The notes under the pieces were generated by a model. It was not told the origin of the DNA. It did no database searches and saw only the letters and a program-made list of their open reading frames with translations. A stretch of DNA of 64,000 bases from Mus musculus. Lineage: Eukaryota > Chordata > Mammalia > Rodentia > Muridae. The position numbers were made by a program, and so were the translations under genes. How positions within the stretch are numbered: the stretch's first letter is position 1; each line of letters starts with the position of its first letter. The stretch covers positions 23,396,511 to 23,460,510 of the forward strand of contig NC_000067.6 of the NCBI RefSeq assembly GCF_000001635.26, given 5' to 3'. Positions 22,792 through 32,908 of this stretch are shown here, one piece after another.

Positions 22792-23880
22792 TGTTAGGGT
22801 TTTTTTTTTCCCCATAATTAAATCACTTGAACTGGGAAGAACCACTTTTACTTGGAATCCTTTGAGGTGGGAAGATCCACCTTTAATAGGGAACATACTT
22901 TCTGATTACAGTCTATATGAAGGACATGGAAGAAGGAAGCTTGCTGTCTCTGCCTGATGCTCTCACTAGCAAGCCCCTTCCTTTACTGGCATTAGAGCCT
23001 ACTTCTTCAGAATTCCAGTGTATACTGAAGGCAAGCTGAGACGTTGAGACTCATGAACTGAACAACTACTGGATTCTTGGTATCTTCCATTGGCAGACAG
23101 CCATGGTTGGATTAGCAGGACTATAACCTATAAGACATTCTAGTAAATCCCTTTTCTGTGCAATTGTTCTATATATGTTCAGTTCCTCTAAAGAATCTTT
23201 TTTTTCCCATTTTTATTAGGTATTTAGCTCATTTACATTTCCAATGCTATATCAAAAGTCCCCCATACCCACCCACCCCCACTCCCCTACCCACCCACTC
23301 CCCCTTTTTGGCCCTGGCGTTCCCCTGTACTGGGGCATATAAAGTTTGCATGTCCAATGGGCCTCTCTTTCCAGTGATGGCCGACTAGGCCATCTTTTGA
23401 TACATATGCAGCTAGAGTCAAGAGCTCCAGGGTATTGGTTAGTTCATAATGTTGTTCCACCTATAGGGTTGCAGATCCCTTTAGCTCCTTGGCTACTTTC
23501 TCTAGCTCCTCCATTGGGAGCCCTGTGATCCATCCATTAGCTGACTGTGAGCATCCACTTCTGTGTTTGCTAGGCCCCGGCATAGTCTCACAAGAGACAG
23601 CTACATCTGGGTCCTTTCGATAAAATCTTGCTAGTGTATGCAATGGTGTCAGCGTTTGGATGCTGATTATGGGGTGGATCCCTGGATATGGCAGTCTCTA
23701 CATGGTCCATCCTTTCATCTCAGCTCCAAACTTTGTCTCTGTAACTCCTTCCATGGGTGTTTTGTTCCCAATTCTAAGGAGGGGCATAGTGTCCACACTT
23801 CAGTCTTCATTCTTCTTGAGTTTCATGTGTTTAGCAAATTGTATCTTAGCAAATTGTATCCTCTAAAGAATCTTAATACA
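22792..23880 (+). mobile_element. LTR-like rodent repeat split by an antisense L1
   Basis: 22792-23199 (TGTTAGGG..., GAACTGGGAAGAACCAC, GAAGGACATGGAAGAAGG..., GAACAACTACTGGATTCTTGG...) continues after the L1 at 23875-23880 (AATACA). The overall ends are TG...CA. The L1 at 23200-23858 sits in its last few bases. The family is common in mouse, but I cannot name it with certainty. Confidence 0.65.
23200..23858 (-). mobile_element. 5'-truncated L1 3' UTR, antisense, with 16-bp TSD
   Basis: Reverse complement of the young mouse L1 3' UTR: TTTTTATTAGGTATTTAGCTC, C-rich complement of the G tract at 23262-23304, and CTCCTCCATTGGGAGCCCTG. It is flanked by identical copies of TCCTCTAAAGAATCTT at 23184-23199 and 23859-23874. 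At the right (L1 5') end, the 15-mer TTAGCAAATTGTATC is tandemly doubled (23831-23860). Confidence 0.95.
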
Positions 23881-24933
23881 AGGCCAGAATTGGTCTCTGG
23901 CAGCAAAGAGACTTTGGTTCAGTCTACTCATGGATGGTAGAAAAATGCCAAACTCTTTCAGGGGTACCCTGTATCCCCCAAACACACCATAAGGATAACT
24001 TTTTCATTTCATGTCACAAAATTCAAGGCCACCAGGTTGAAGCAGCTCTTGGTCTTTTTGCAAACTGAGCAGTTTGGACCATAATTCACCATCACCTGAC
24101 AAGATTCTTTCCAAGTTTGAGCCTTCATTCAAACTCCACCCAGGACTGTGAAAAGGACCAGCGTTTCCAAATGCCAGTCCATGAAATTTTAGAAAAACAG
24201 AACCTAGTTCTTATGATGTCCAGTGGGCTGCTTTCAAGAGTCTCATGCCTTCTCCAGAACATTCCATGTTCTCATGACTCTTTCATCTTCATGGAGGCTG
24301 TCCCAAAGCACTTTGGAAATGTTTATATATCTGGCTGGTGCTAATCAAGAGGTCTGTGTACCAACGAGGCTCTTTTGTTTAGTCTTTGTCTAGTCTTCAA
24401 TGAGTTTGGGTAGGAACATGCTGAAGTTTGAGCCTCAGCTTTATCAGACAGAATGGGGAGCTCAACTCTAGCCCGAGTTGATAAAACACCGTGCAAATAT
24501 AATTTATGGTGTGCTAGTTATTTGGATTGCACTACATAACACTCCTTTTCCCTGCTGCTTTGCATTTGAAAGAATTGCTCATTACATAATTGAAATACTT
24601 TTTTACCATTTGCAAAATTGACTTTTGATTAATACACCTTTTGCTAATTGACCTTCCAGTTTGTTCTTTCCTTCGGGTTTCTAGAATATGCCTGTCCCTT
24701 GCCTTCTTTGCCTACCTTGCCAAAATCCAATCATGGATGAATTCTGTTTGATTTCTCTCTTGCCAGTGCACTGGTTATGTGCACTTGGGAATGTGCAGGG
24801 GTGGACAGGATTCACCCAATAAGCTCAGCTCTAGTCCATGCACTTGGTCTGTTTCAGAGGACCTGCTTCTTTCACAGAGGAATCAGCTTTGAGATATGAA
24901 CTTTTCCAATTCCAGACAGGGGTTCATCTAATT
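23881..24933. other. no recognised gene
   Basis: About 1 kb of non-repetitive-looking sequence. The open frame at 24117-24344 has no family match or splice evidence. Confidence 0.45.
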
Positions 24934-25158
24934 CAGTGTCCCTCAACCTTCCTGATGCTGTGACCCTTTAATATAGTTCCTCATGTTGTGGTGACCTCTA
25001 ACTATAAAATTATTTTCATTGCTACTTTCATAACTCTAATCTTGCTACTGTTATGAATTATAATGTAAATATCTGTGTTTTCCAATAGCCTAGGTGAACC
25101 CTGTGAAAGGGTTGTTTGACCCCAAAATGAGTCACCACTTACAAGTTGATAACTGCTG
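24934..25158 (+). mobile_element. URR1-type hAT-Charlie DNA transposon remnant
   Basis: Near-palindromic ends: CAGTGTCCCTCAACCTTCC on the left and AAGTTGATAACTGCTG on the right. The body has GCTGTGACCCTTTAATATAG and CCTGTGAAAGGGTTGTTTGAC, which fits the rodent URR1 non-autonomous family. The flanking 8-mers agree at only about 5 of 8 positions, so the duplication has decayed. Confidence 0.75.
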
Positions 25159-25905
25159 ATTTAGCTCATCATCCAGGCTTGGTGCAGCTAGTGTGTTCTC
25201 CCCTTGTCCTTTCCTAAGCTGACCTATGTATTTTGTTCCATCTTTCCTGTGCCTTCTTTGTGTCCTTACTACCTTCCTGTCCTCTTAAATCCCATTGTGA
25301 CTCTGCCCCAAGTACCCCCTCTTTCCTTTGCATTGGGTTCTAGGCCGAGACATTCTATCAGTTTCTATGGTTTAATTTACCTTCTAGAGCCTGGTGGCTT
25401 TTAAAATAACTTTATGTTTAGGTTTGTAAACGTGAGACATGTACAGCAAACAAATTAGAGTCCTGAAATTTATGAAAAACCTGCTGTGCTCTATCGGCCA
25501 ACTCTTCCCTAGCCAGAGCCTCACACACTGGAGGCACCTTTTTAACTACCACAGTTTTTGTGCTGCTGGGCTCTGTGATCTTTGTTTCTACTCCGGCTTC
25601 AGTGATCCTCGTGCTTCAGAGGATGCCCACAGCCTTCTCAGTGCCACCCCTCCCCTCCTGCATTTTCCAGGATTTACCATTGGTATTATGCCTATATAAG
25701 CAGGGTAACAAAAACAAAACTCTAATTTTTTCCCCCAAACTTGAAAGTGATTTCTTAACTGCCCACTTCTTAGGCTAAGGCTGTGAGCCTTCTGTAATCT
25801 TTCTTTCCTACCTACTTTTCCCCATTACATTCAGACATCACCGTTACTGTTAGCATCCTTCCAGAATGTATCACATTCACACTGAAGGAAAGCAACAGAT
25901 GGTAA
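25159..25905. other. no recognised gene
   Basis: Pyrimidine-rich, unique-looking sequence. Two overlapping open frames of 72-86 codons (25439-25778) carry no domain signal. Confidence 0.5.
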
Positions 25906-25920
25906 AATTATTATTATTGC

Positions 25921-25958
<38 letters not shown>
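25906..25958 (+). repeat. (ATT)n microsatellite
   Basis: About 16 ATT/TTA units, one interrupted by GCT. Confidence 0.95.
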
Positions 25959-25959
<1 letters not shown>

Positions 25960-26114
25960 ATATAATCAATATTTTTCTGTTGGGCTAAGTAGTGGACAGA
26001 AATACCCCTTCCTCTTCGAACTTCATGAGCCCTGTGGTGCCATCGGACAATTCCCAACATCCAAGTCAAGTGGATGTCCCTCTGTTTTGTTTAGTCTTGA
26101 TTTTGTTTCATTCT

Positions 26115-26222
26115 GTTTTGTTTGAGATGAGATCTCTCTTTGTTGTCCAGGCTGACCTGAAAGACATTCCTGGTTGGTTTGAAATGGTGATATTCTGCCT
26201 CTACCTCGCAAGTTCTGGGGTT
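26115..26222 (-). mobile_element. very diverged B1-type SINE, antisense
   Basis: GAGATGAGATCTCTCTTTGT, TGTCCAGGCTGACCTGAAAG and CTGCCTCTACCTCGCAAGTT keep the order of a reversed B1. Confidence 0.6.
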
Positions 26223-26369
26223 GTGTTATCTTCTGTTTTTGTGTTATTGTACACATCATTTAAAATTATACAGCCTTATCATCTCATGCTCTTTAAATAA
26301 TGGCATTTTGTGCATATTTTGCCAAGGGTTTCTAGGAATATCCAAACTTTTCCTCCTTTGGCTCATTCC

Positions 26370-26650
26370 TATTTTTTCTTTTTTATTAATTATTTTATTC
26401 GTTTACATTTCAAATGTTATTCCCCATTCCCAGTTACCCCTCCACAACCTCCTCATTCCCTTCACCTCTATGAAGGTGCTCCTCCACCCACTCCTGCCTT
26501 ACCTCTCTAACATCCCCCTACGCTGGAGCACAGAGCCTCCACAGGACCAAGGGTCTCCCCTCCCATTGATGTCAGATAAGGCCATCCTCTGCTCCATGTG
26601 AATCTGGAGCTATGGATCCCTCCATGTATACTCTTTGGTTGACTTTACTA
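26370..26650 (-). mobile_element. L1 3' UTR fragment, antisense (older subfamily)
   Basis: TTTATTAATTATTTTATTCG, then TTACATTTCAAATGTTATTC, CCTCCCATTGATGTCAGATA and CCATGTATACTCTTTGGTTG match the reversed 3' UTR of an older mouse L1. A sister copy is at 63563-63950. Confidence 0.85.
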
Positions 26651-27347
26651 GTTAGTACCAAGAAACCCTTGCCGAGTTCAGAGGCATCTCTGTTCCTGGA
26701 TGCCCTTCATTCTGCTCATCTTCTTTTCAGCTCTGCATCTCCTCTTCTGCATGCCTTTGTCTTACAGCTTCCCTTCCTTGTCCTTCCAGCTTGGTGCCGC
26801 TGGCCCTGACTCCTTTTCTTCAGCTGTGTACTGGTTCCACTGTCATATACTCTTAGGTAACTTTTGTTGAAAGGGTATGGTTTGGCTGATTATAAACTTT
26901 GGAGCTGCTGGTCCCTTGTCATCTAGCCTGTACTGTCTGTACCTTTTTTTCCTTTGTACATGTTCCCTTCTTCTTCCTTTTAAATTTATTTTATATTCTT
27001 CTATCATGCTATTCTGTCAGTTTCTGGAGAGAACAGCACAGAGGGAAACTGGCATTTACATTTCCACTTTATTCTTCTGCAGTGCTGCTATTTGTCTGCT
27101 TATGTTTTCTATTGTTTTATGTCTTTACCTGTAGACATCAGACTCCAGATTCTTCAGCCTTTGAACATGAACTCACAGAAGCAACTCTCCAAGGAGCCTC
27201 CAGACCTCTAGCCTTAGGCAGAGATGTATCAGTTGTCTCTTGTGATACTGGATGGACAGCTATAGGATTCTGTAGATCGCCAGTCTGCAAGTCTGCAAAT
27301 AGCTATCATGGAGGTGGGTAACCTCTTTTATGTTAGCCAGCCTCATA
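26651..27347. other. no recognised gene
   Basis: Pyrimidine-rich sequence. The open frame at 26899-27321 (140 codons) is rich in Phe/Leu/Cys, as expected of T-rich DNA, and has no support. Confidence 0.45.
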
Positions 27348-27415
27348 TGTGTGTGTGTGTACATATACATATGTGTGTATGTATGTGTATATACATGCAT
27401 ATGTGTATATGTAGA
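27348..27415 (+). repeat. TG/TA-rich imperfect microsatellite
   Basis: GTGTGTGTGTGTACATATACATATGTGTGTATGTATG-type alternation; not a pure array. Confidence 0.85.
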
Positions 27416-27631
27416 GTTTTGGTGTTATAGATATAGTAGTGGTTATAGTTTTTTAGTTATAGTCATAGCCATACATACACACTATTGATTTTGTTCTTGA
27501 CAATCAGGACTAACATAAGTTTATGACTTTTACTTTTTAATTTTTCTTCTCTTATGCTGGCTAAGAGGATGAAATCCAGAGCTACAGTTTGAATACTAGC
27601 ATGAGTCTGTGACACAGGAAAACTACCCATG

Positions 27632-27701
27632 ACCTACTTTGATGGATTCAAGACACAGTGTACCCAACCTACTTTGTTGGATTCAAAACACAGTGTACCC
27701 A
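27632..27701 (+). repeat. 35-bp tandem duplication
   Basis: 27632-27666 and 27667-27701 are two head-to-tail copies (each ACCTACTTTG...GTGTACCCA) that differ at two positions. Confidence 0.9.
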
Positions 27702-27851
27702 AACTACCCACAACTTAAGGCAATGTAGAAAATGGCAGAAACAGCATGGGGATTCTAGGATCTTCTTGTCCCTTTTTTCTGAAGTGGGTCATAAAATCTC
27801 ATTGTCCATTTATGTTTTCTCTGTACCCTTCTCTTTTTTGGAGTTGCCTAT

Positions 27852-27890
27852 ATTCTCTCTCTCTCTCTCTCCCTCTCTCTCTCTCTCTCG
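27852..27890 (+). repeat. (TC)n microsatellite
   Basis: TC dinucleotides with one CCC interruption, followed by GTGTGTGCACATG text. Confidence 0.92.
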
Positions 27891-28407
27891 TGTGTGTGCA
27901 CATGTATTTATATGTGTGCACATGTATCTGAAGGCCAGAGGTGAAGTCATCATCAAAAGTCTTCTTCACCAGGCTGGACTGAAGGGAGAGAATCTTAGCT
28001 GGGACTGGTGGATGTAGGCAGGATGCCCTTGGTTTTAAGTGAGTGGGTAAAGAACACACATATTCAGGAGCAGCTTTGGAGAGCTGATTCAGTTTATTGG
28101 CGAAGGGGCAAGCAGAGGCTACTTAAACCTTTGGTGGTGAGTGTACTATGCGAGATATCGGGGTGAGTGTACACCATTGACCATTGGCTAGGGCCAGGGT
28201 GCTGAGGATGCCTCATTTGCATGAGGAGCAATTCCAGGTGCTGTTGGACATGGCCTCATAAGGGGAAAGGAAGTTTAACTGTCTACATGACCTCTTCTGT
28301 AGGAGCCAAGGGTTGGGGTCACAGGGCTACATGCACCAGGACATGCAGGCCCAGAGCAAGTGGATTGTGATCCTGCTCTTGCTGGTCTCAGGAGATGTCT
28401 AGGGTTT
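27891..28407. other. no recognised gene
   Basis: Parts of 27900-28030 faintly resemble a SINE tail, and 28060-28330 may be antisense LTR sequence. Neither can be supported well enough to name. Confidence 0.4.
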
Positions 28408-28870
28408 TGTTGGAAGGGACCCTATTTGAATGTTAACTGCCTTGTCAGCCATAAGTGCTTGCTTACTAAGTCTTGGCCTTAGTGGAAAAAAAAGTACTAG
28501 CTTAGTTGAGATTTCTGTGGGAAAAGTTGAGCCCTCTGTGGGAAAGTACTACCCCCAGTTAAGAGCAAATAGCTATAGATCTTGTGGACAGGTACCAAGC
28601 AACCCATTCTGTTCTGTTTCTCCTGCTGAACTTTTTTATCTAGCCAATATCCTGCTTTTGGGAACAGGTGCGTTCCCCCAGAAACAAAGCGATTCTGCAT
28701 CATCCCCCTCCCCATACCCTGCTTCTATTGGGTATAAAACCTGCCTGGGAAAAATAAAATTTGTCAGCTTGATCAATCAGACTTGCTGTCCATTCTTTGT
28801 GTTTCTTGTCCTTCATTCTGTCCACAGGTGGTTCCTCGGACACTGTTCCACTGTCCAGCAGGTCAGGGCA
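28408..28870 (+). mobile_element. 5' LTR of a betaretrovirus-like ERVK remnant
   Basis: The block begins TGTTGGAAGG and ends GGTCAGGGCA, three bases before a primer-binding-like site. It has TATAAAA at 28733-28739 and AATAAA at 28753-28758, giving a plausible U3-R-U5 order. The 168-codon open frame over it (28430-28936) is a by-product and not a gene. Confidence 0.75.
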
Positions 28871-28873
28871 AAC

Positions 28874-28892
28874 TGGTGCCTGAACAGGGACC
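28874..28892 (+). other. primer-binding site, decayed tRNA-Lys type
   Basis: TGGTGCCTGAACAGGGACC differs from the tRNA-Lys3 type site by two C-to-T changes, both at CpG-type positions. Its place just after the LTR end supports the LTR call. Confidence 0.8.
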
Positions 28893-29166
28893 ACAGGGGA
28901 TCACAGGAGAGAAGGCTGCTCATCACTAGAGGGTAGGCTTACACACTCATCTTGAGAAGCGCCAGAGAGCAGCTTCTGTTCAACTCTACGCCATGGACCA
29001 ACCTGAGTCTGTCTGGGAGGAAAAAAAAAAAAAAAATCAAGCGGCGCAGATCTTAGGAGAAATGCGGTAAGACACGGGGGCAAGCATTTTCAAAGCAGTC
29101 ACTTTTTGTGATAGGACTCAGAGTCACTCAAAACAGGAGGAACTAGGGTTAAGAAAAAAGGATTTT

Positions 29167-29262
29167 AACTGGGCAGTGGTGGAGCACGCCTTTAATCCCA
29201 GCATTTGGGAGGCAGAGGAAGGCTGATTTCTGAGTTCAAGGCCAACCTGGTCTACTAAGAAC
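29167..29262 (+). mobile_element. B1 SINE, 3'-truncated, sense
   Basis: CTGGGCAGTGGTGGAGCACG to AGGCCAACCTGGTCTAC is the first 95 bp or so of a B1. The right third and A-tail are missing, so it ends abruptly in ERV sequence. Confidence 0.9.
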
Positions 29263-29385
29263 CACCCCTGAATGGCCAGATCTCCAGCATTTAGTGTCCG
29301 AGGGAGAGTGATTTCTCAAGGAATCTGCCTCTTCCTCTCCTCCACCGCTGTCACTGGAAAAGCTGCTTCTTAAAGAATCTGTCTC

Positions 29386-29591
29386 AGCTGCATATGTAGC
29401 AGAAGATGGCCTAGTCAGCCATCAGTGGAAAGAGAGGCCCATTGGTCGTGCAAAGTTTATATGCCTCAGTACAGGGGAACGCCAGGGCCAAGAGGTGGGA
29501 GTGGGTGGGTGGGGGAGTGGGTGGGGGAGCGTGTGGGGGACTTTTGGAATAGCATTGGAAATGTAAAAGAAATAAATACCTAATTAAAAAA
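29386..29591 (+). mobile_element. short L1 3' end insertion with 14-bp TSD
   Basis: 206 bp of young L1 3' UTR (AGCTGCATATGTAGCAGAAG..., G-rich tract, ATTAAAAAAAAA) between identical copies of AAAGAATCTGTCTC at 29372-29385 and 29592-29605. Confidence 0.95.
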
Positions 29592-30129
29592 AAAGAATCT
29601 GTCTCCCGTCCTCTTTCTGATAACCTAGAAATTCATACACCACCTTTGTCTCCTTTAAGAGAGGAACCTTTGCCTGCTCTGCCTTCTGTGGCTGATGGCG
29701 TCACAGATTTCCCCCCTTTACCACCCTTTAAGGATCTTTCTTTGCCCTCACCTGGTGGGGGGGGGGGGTTAGGGTGGCAGACCCTTGAGCTTCCCTCATT
29801 GATCTTGGTGGTGAGCTGCCACCTACTGATGGGGTGATTCTCAGGGAGGGAGAGGCTCATTGTGGGACAGGGCACTGTTGCGATCCACCCAGGATGGCCA
29901 CCATTGCCCTGGCCTGGGCTCCTCCCCTAAGGGGCTCTGTCACTTTCCAGTCTTTCTTTCCACCACCACATAATGGGACTTTAGATGCAGTGCTTAGGTG
30001 CAGGGTTTAGACATGCCTTGACGCTACTCTTGCCTGCACCAGACCTGCTTCCCCAGTCTCATGGCCCCCTGGCACCACACCCATCCAGCTAGGCTGCTGG
30101 CCATAAACTATACTTATCTCTACCTCCTC

Positions 30130-30265
30130 AGCTTTGAGACACAAAGGCATGCCACCAAACCCTGCTTTTTTATGTGGCTTCTGGGTGTCAAATTCAGGTC
30201 ACGTTGCTTGGATAGCAGCTCCTGCTTCAATGACTGAGACATCTGCCACTCACTTTGGTTATCTC
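30130..30265 (-). mobile_element. B4/RSINE-type SINE fragment, antisense (candidate)
   Basis: GGCATGCCACCAAACCCTGC, TATGTGGCTTCTGGGTGTCA and the reversed tRNA-like ATGACTGAGACATCTGCC occur in the order of a reversed B4-type composite. Diverged. Confidence 0.55.
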
Positions 30266-30499
30266 TTTTACAGTTTTGTTTTGATGTTTTTGTTAATTGG
30301 GGTGTGTGTGTGTGTGATGGTGGAATTGGAACTCAAAGCCTCTTGTGTAGTAAACATGTGAGGTACACTGAGCAGGGTACCTCAGACCACTTTCGGTCAT
30401 GTTCTTGTCTGTTACAAAGAAACATAGATATATTCTGTGCCTTTTCCTTTAACTTAAAATGACCTTTTAACTTCGAATGGGTTTCTTTCCCCTTTTTTA

Positions 30500-30716
30500 T
30501 TTAAACATCTATTTGTTATTTTGAATTTCCAAGCATGTGTGTGTACCTGCATGCTTTGATGTATTCCACATGTATACAGGTGTACAGGGAGGTCAGAAGA
30601 AGGTGTTCGATCCTCCAGAACTGGACTTACTGAAAACTGGAGGTTTCTGTGAGCCACCTGATGTAGGTGCTGAGAACTAAACTTGGGTCTTCAAGAGCAG
30701 TAAGTGCTTTGAACTG
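30500..30716 (-). mobile_element. B3 SINE, antisense
   Basis: ACAGGGAGGTCAGAAGAAGG, CAGAACTGGACTTACTG, GCTGAGAACTAAACTTGGGT and GAACTGCTAAGTCCATTTGT match a reversed B3. Confidence 0.88.
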
Positions 30717-30733
30717 CTAAGTCCATTTGTCTT

Positions 30734-30962
30734 TTCCTTCTTTCTTTTTCTTTTTTCTCCTTCCTTCCTTCCTTCCTTCCTCCCTCCCTCCTTCCCTTCC
30801 CTTCCCTTCCCTTCCCTCCCCTCCCCTCCCCTCCTTTCCCTTCCCCTCCCCTCCTTTCCCCTCCTCTTCCCTTTCCTTCCTTCCTTCCCTCCCCTTCCCT
30901 ATCCTTTCCTTCCTTCCTTTCTCCCTTCCTTCCTTCCTCCCTCCCTCCTTTCTTTTCTCTTT

Positions 30963-31009
<47 letters not shown>

Positions 31010-31018
31010 CTCTTTCTT
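30734..31018 (+). repeat. 285-bp polypyrimidine tract (CCTT/CCCTT/CTTT)
   Basis: Almost pure C/T for nearly 300 bp, passing from CCTT through CCCCT blocks to a clean (CTTT)n at 30963-31005. Polylysine/arginine- or Ser-Phe-Pro-rich open frames over it are artefacts. Confidence 0.97.
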
Positions 31019-31535
31019 ATAAATTTTGCTTTGGAGCCAGTGGCACCCATTTTCTACTAGTAACCTGAAAGTACGAAAATGATGTCCCATTTGATAGTCT
31101 GAGACTGAATGGTTAATATGGAGACAGTAACCTCAGGTCAAAGGTCTTTGTATCAAAGGTTCCTGCCAAACAAAGTCCTGGTCTTTCTTCAGAATAGGCC
31201 TAACTCTGGCACAGCTTTGACTCAGCTGAGAACAGTCAAAGGGTCCTAGAACCAGAAGGAGTGCCTGGTGCATCAATGCTGCTGGGGGGTGGGGGGTGAC
31301 CACTCATGGAGTCTGAAGTGCAGAGCGGATCTGTCTCCACCTCACCAGGGAAAAAACGGGAACTCAACTCCTTCTGGGTTTGGCACTATCTGATAAGTTA
31401 TCTCTTTGCTGATGAAATGAACTAATTAAACCAAGATCAGATTATATTAAATGCATGTTTATTGGGAAACTTCTTTCAGGCAAGTTCATTGGCTGTAAGA
31501 ACTGAAGCCAGGGAAGTCATCGGTGGGGGTTGGGG
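31019..31535. other. no recognised gene
   Basis: Unique-looking sequence; parts may be an antisense LTR but cannot be named. Confidence 0.45.
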
Positions 31536-31736
31536 GGAGGAGAAAAGAGAGAGAAAGGGCAAAGGGCACAAGCACAGAGAGAGAAGAGAAGGAGAAGGAG
31601 AAGGAGAAGGAGAAGGAGAAGGAGAAGGAGAAGGAGAAGGAGAAGGAGAAGGAGAAGGAGAAGGGAGGAAAAGGAAGGAGAGGGGGAGAGAGAGGGAGGG
31701 AAGGAGGGAGAAGGAGGAGGAGGAGGAGGAGGAGGT
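31536..31736 (+). repeat. polypurine tract with (GGAGAA)n core
   Basis: A clean hexamer GGAGAA array runs at about 31588-31662. It continues into GA/GGA-rich sequence ending in (GGA)n at 31712-31733. Confidence 0.97.
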
Positions 31737-31994
31737 TATATAGCAGTGAATTAATTAACCTGCTTTGACTCTGAGCTGGTCACATGCTTGCTGCATCTGC
31801 TCAAGAACTCTCTTGATTTGCGAAGTAAAGACATATACATGGCAGCTAATTTTGCTATGCCTTGACTAGTTCAGTAGCAGGGCATTTCTAACCCTCCCTG
31901 AGGTTTAGTACACACTTCCCTGAGGGAAGTACACACCTGAGGTTTAGTACACTAGGGGAAGTGCATCCTTCTCTCTGGTATTCCTAGCTCAACA

Positions 31995-32908
31995 TCTTCA
32001 TTTTTAATGTTTCTTACTGGATATTTTCTTTATTTACATTTTAAATGTTATCCCCTTTTCTGCCCTGCCCTAGAAACCCCCTATCCCATCCCCTCCCCCT
32101 GCATATATAAGGGTGTTCCCTCTCCCACCCACCCACCTACTCCTTCCTCCCTGCCCTGGCATTCCCTTACTTGGGGCATTGAGCCTTCACAGGACCAAGG
32201 GGCTCTTCTCCCATTGATGCTTGACAAAGCCATCCTCTGCTATATATGTGGCCAGAGCCCTGGCTCCCACCATGTGTACTCTTTAGTTTGTGGTTTAACC
32301 CCTGGGAGCTCTGGGGGTGGGGGGGTCTGGTTGATTGATATTGTTATTCTTCCTATGGGGTTGCAAACCCCTTCAGCCCCTTCAGTCCTTTATCTAACTC
32401 CTCCATTGGGGACCCCGTGCTGAGTTCAATGGTTGAATGCAAGCATCCACCTCAGTATTTGTCAGGCTCTGGCAGGGCCTCTTAGGAGACAGCTATACCA
32501 GACCCCTGTCAGCAAGCACTTCTTGACATCCACAATAGTGTCTGGGTTTGGTGACTGTGTATGGGATGGATCACCAGGTGGGGCACTCTCTGTATGGCTT
32601 TTCCTTCAGTCTCTGCTCCACACTTTGTCTCTGTATTTCCTCTCATGAGTATTTTCCCCCTTCTAAGAAGGACTGAAGCATCCATACTTTGTTCTTCCTT
32701 TTTTTGAGCTTCATGTAGTCTGTGAATTGTATCTTGGGTATTCCAAGCTTCTGTGCTAACATCCACATACCAGTGAGTGCATACCATGTGTACTCTTTTG
32801 TGACTGGGTTACCTCACTCAGGATGATATTTTCTGTTCCATCCATTTGCCTAAGAATTTCATGAAGTTTAATAGCTGACTAGTACTCCATTGTGTAAATG
32901 TACCAATG
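31995..32908 (-). mobile_element. 5'-truncated L1, antisense: 3' UTR plus last part of ORF2
   Basis: TTTCTTTATTTACATTTTAA begins the reversed 3' UTR. The reversed ORF2 end is seen at about 32780-32905 (GTTACCTCACTCAGGATGAT, CATCCATTTGCCTAAGAATT, TAGTACTCCATTGTGTAAAT). Diverged enough to be an older copy. Confidence 0.9.

Larger units (their letters stand above)
28893..29850 (+). pseudogene. ERVK leader and gag remnant, interrupted by B1 and L1
   Basis: Leader sequence runs from the primer site to about 29070, with a possible splice donor at GCGGTAAGA (29064-29072). At 29074 a gag-like start reads ACG instead of ATG, followed by a short myristoylation-like beginning. A B1 fragment (29167-29262) and a 206-bp L1 (29386-29591) interrupt the region. 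A proline-rich gag-like frame lies at about 29606-29837 and is in the same phase as the segment left of the L1 target duplication. Gag normally forms the viral core; this copy is non-functional. Assignment to gag rests on context and composition. Confidence 0.6.

Noticed and set aside
28430..28936. 168-codon plus-strand frame
   Set aside because: It crosses the ERV LTR, its TATA and polyadenylation signals and the primer site, so it is not a protein gene.
30691..31090. Lys/Arg/Glu-rich and Ser-Phe-Pro-rich frames of 63-119 codons
   Set aside because: Simple translation of the polypyrimidine tract.
31462..31768. Glu-Lys-Gly-rich frames of 74-93 codons
   Set aside because: Translation of (GGAGAA)n; all three frames stay open because the repeat lacks stops.
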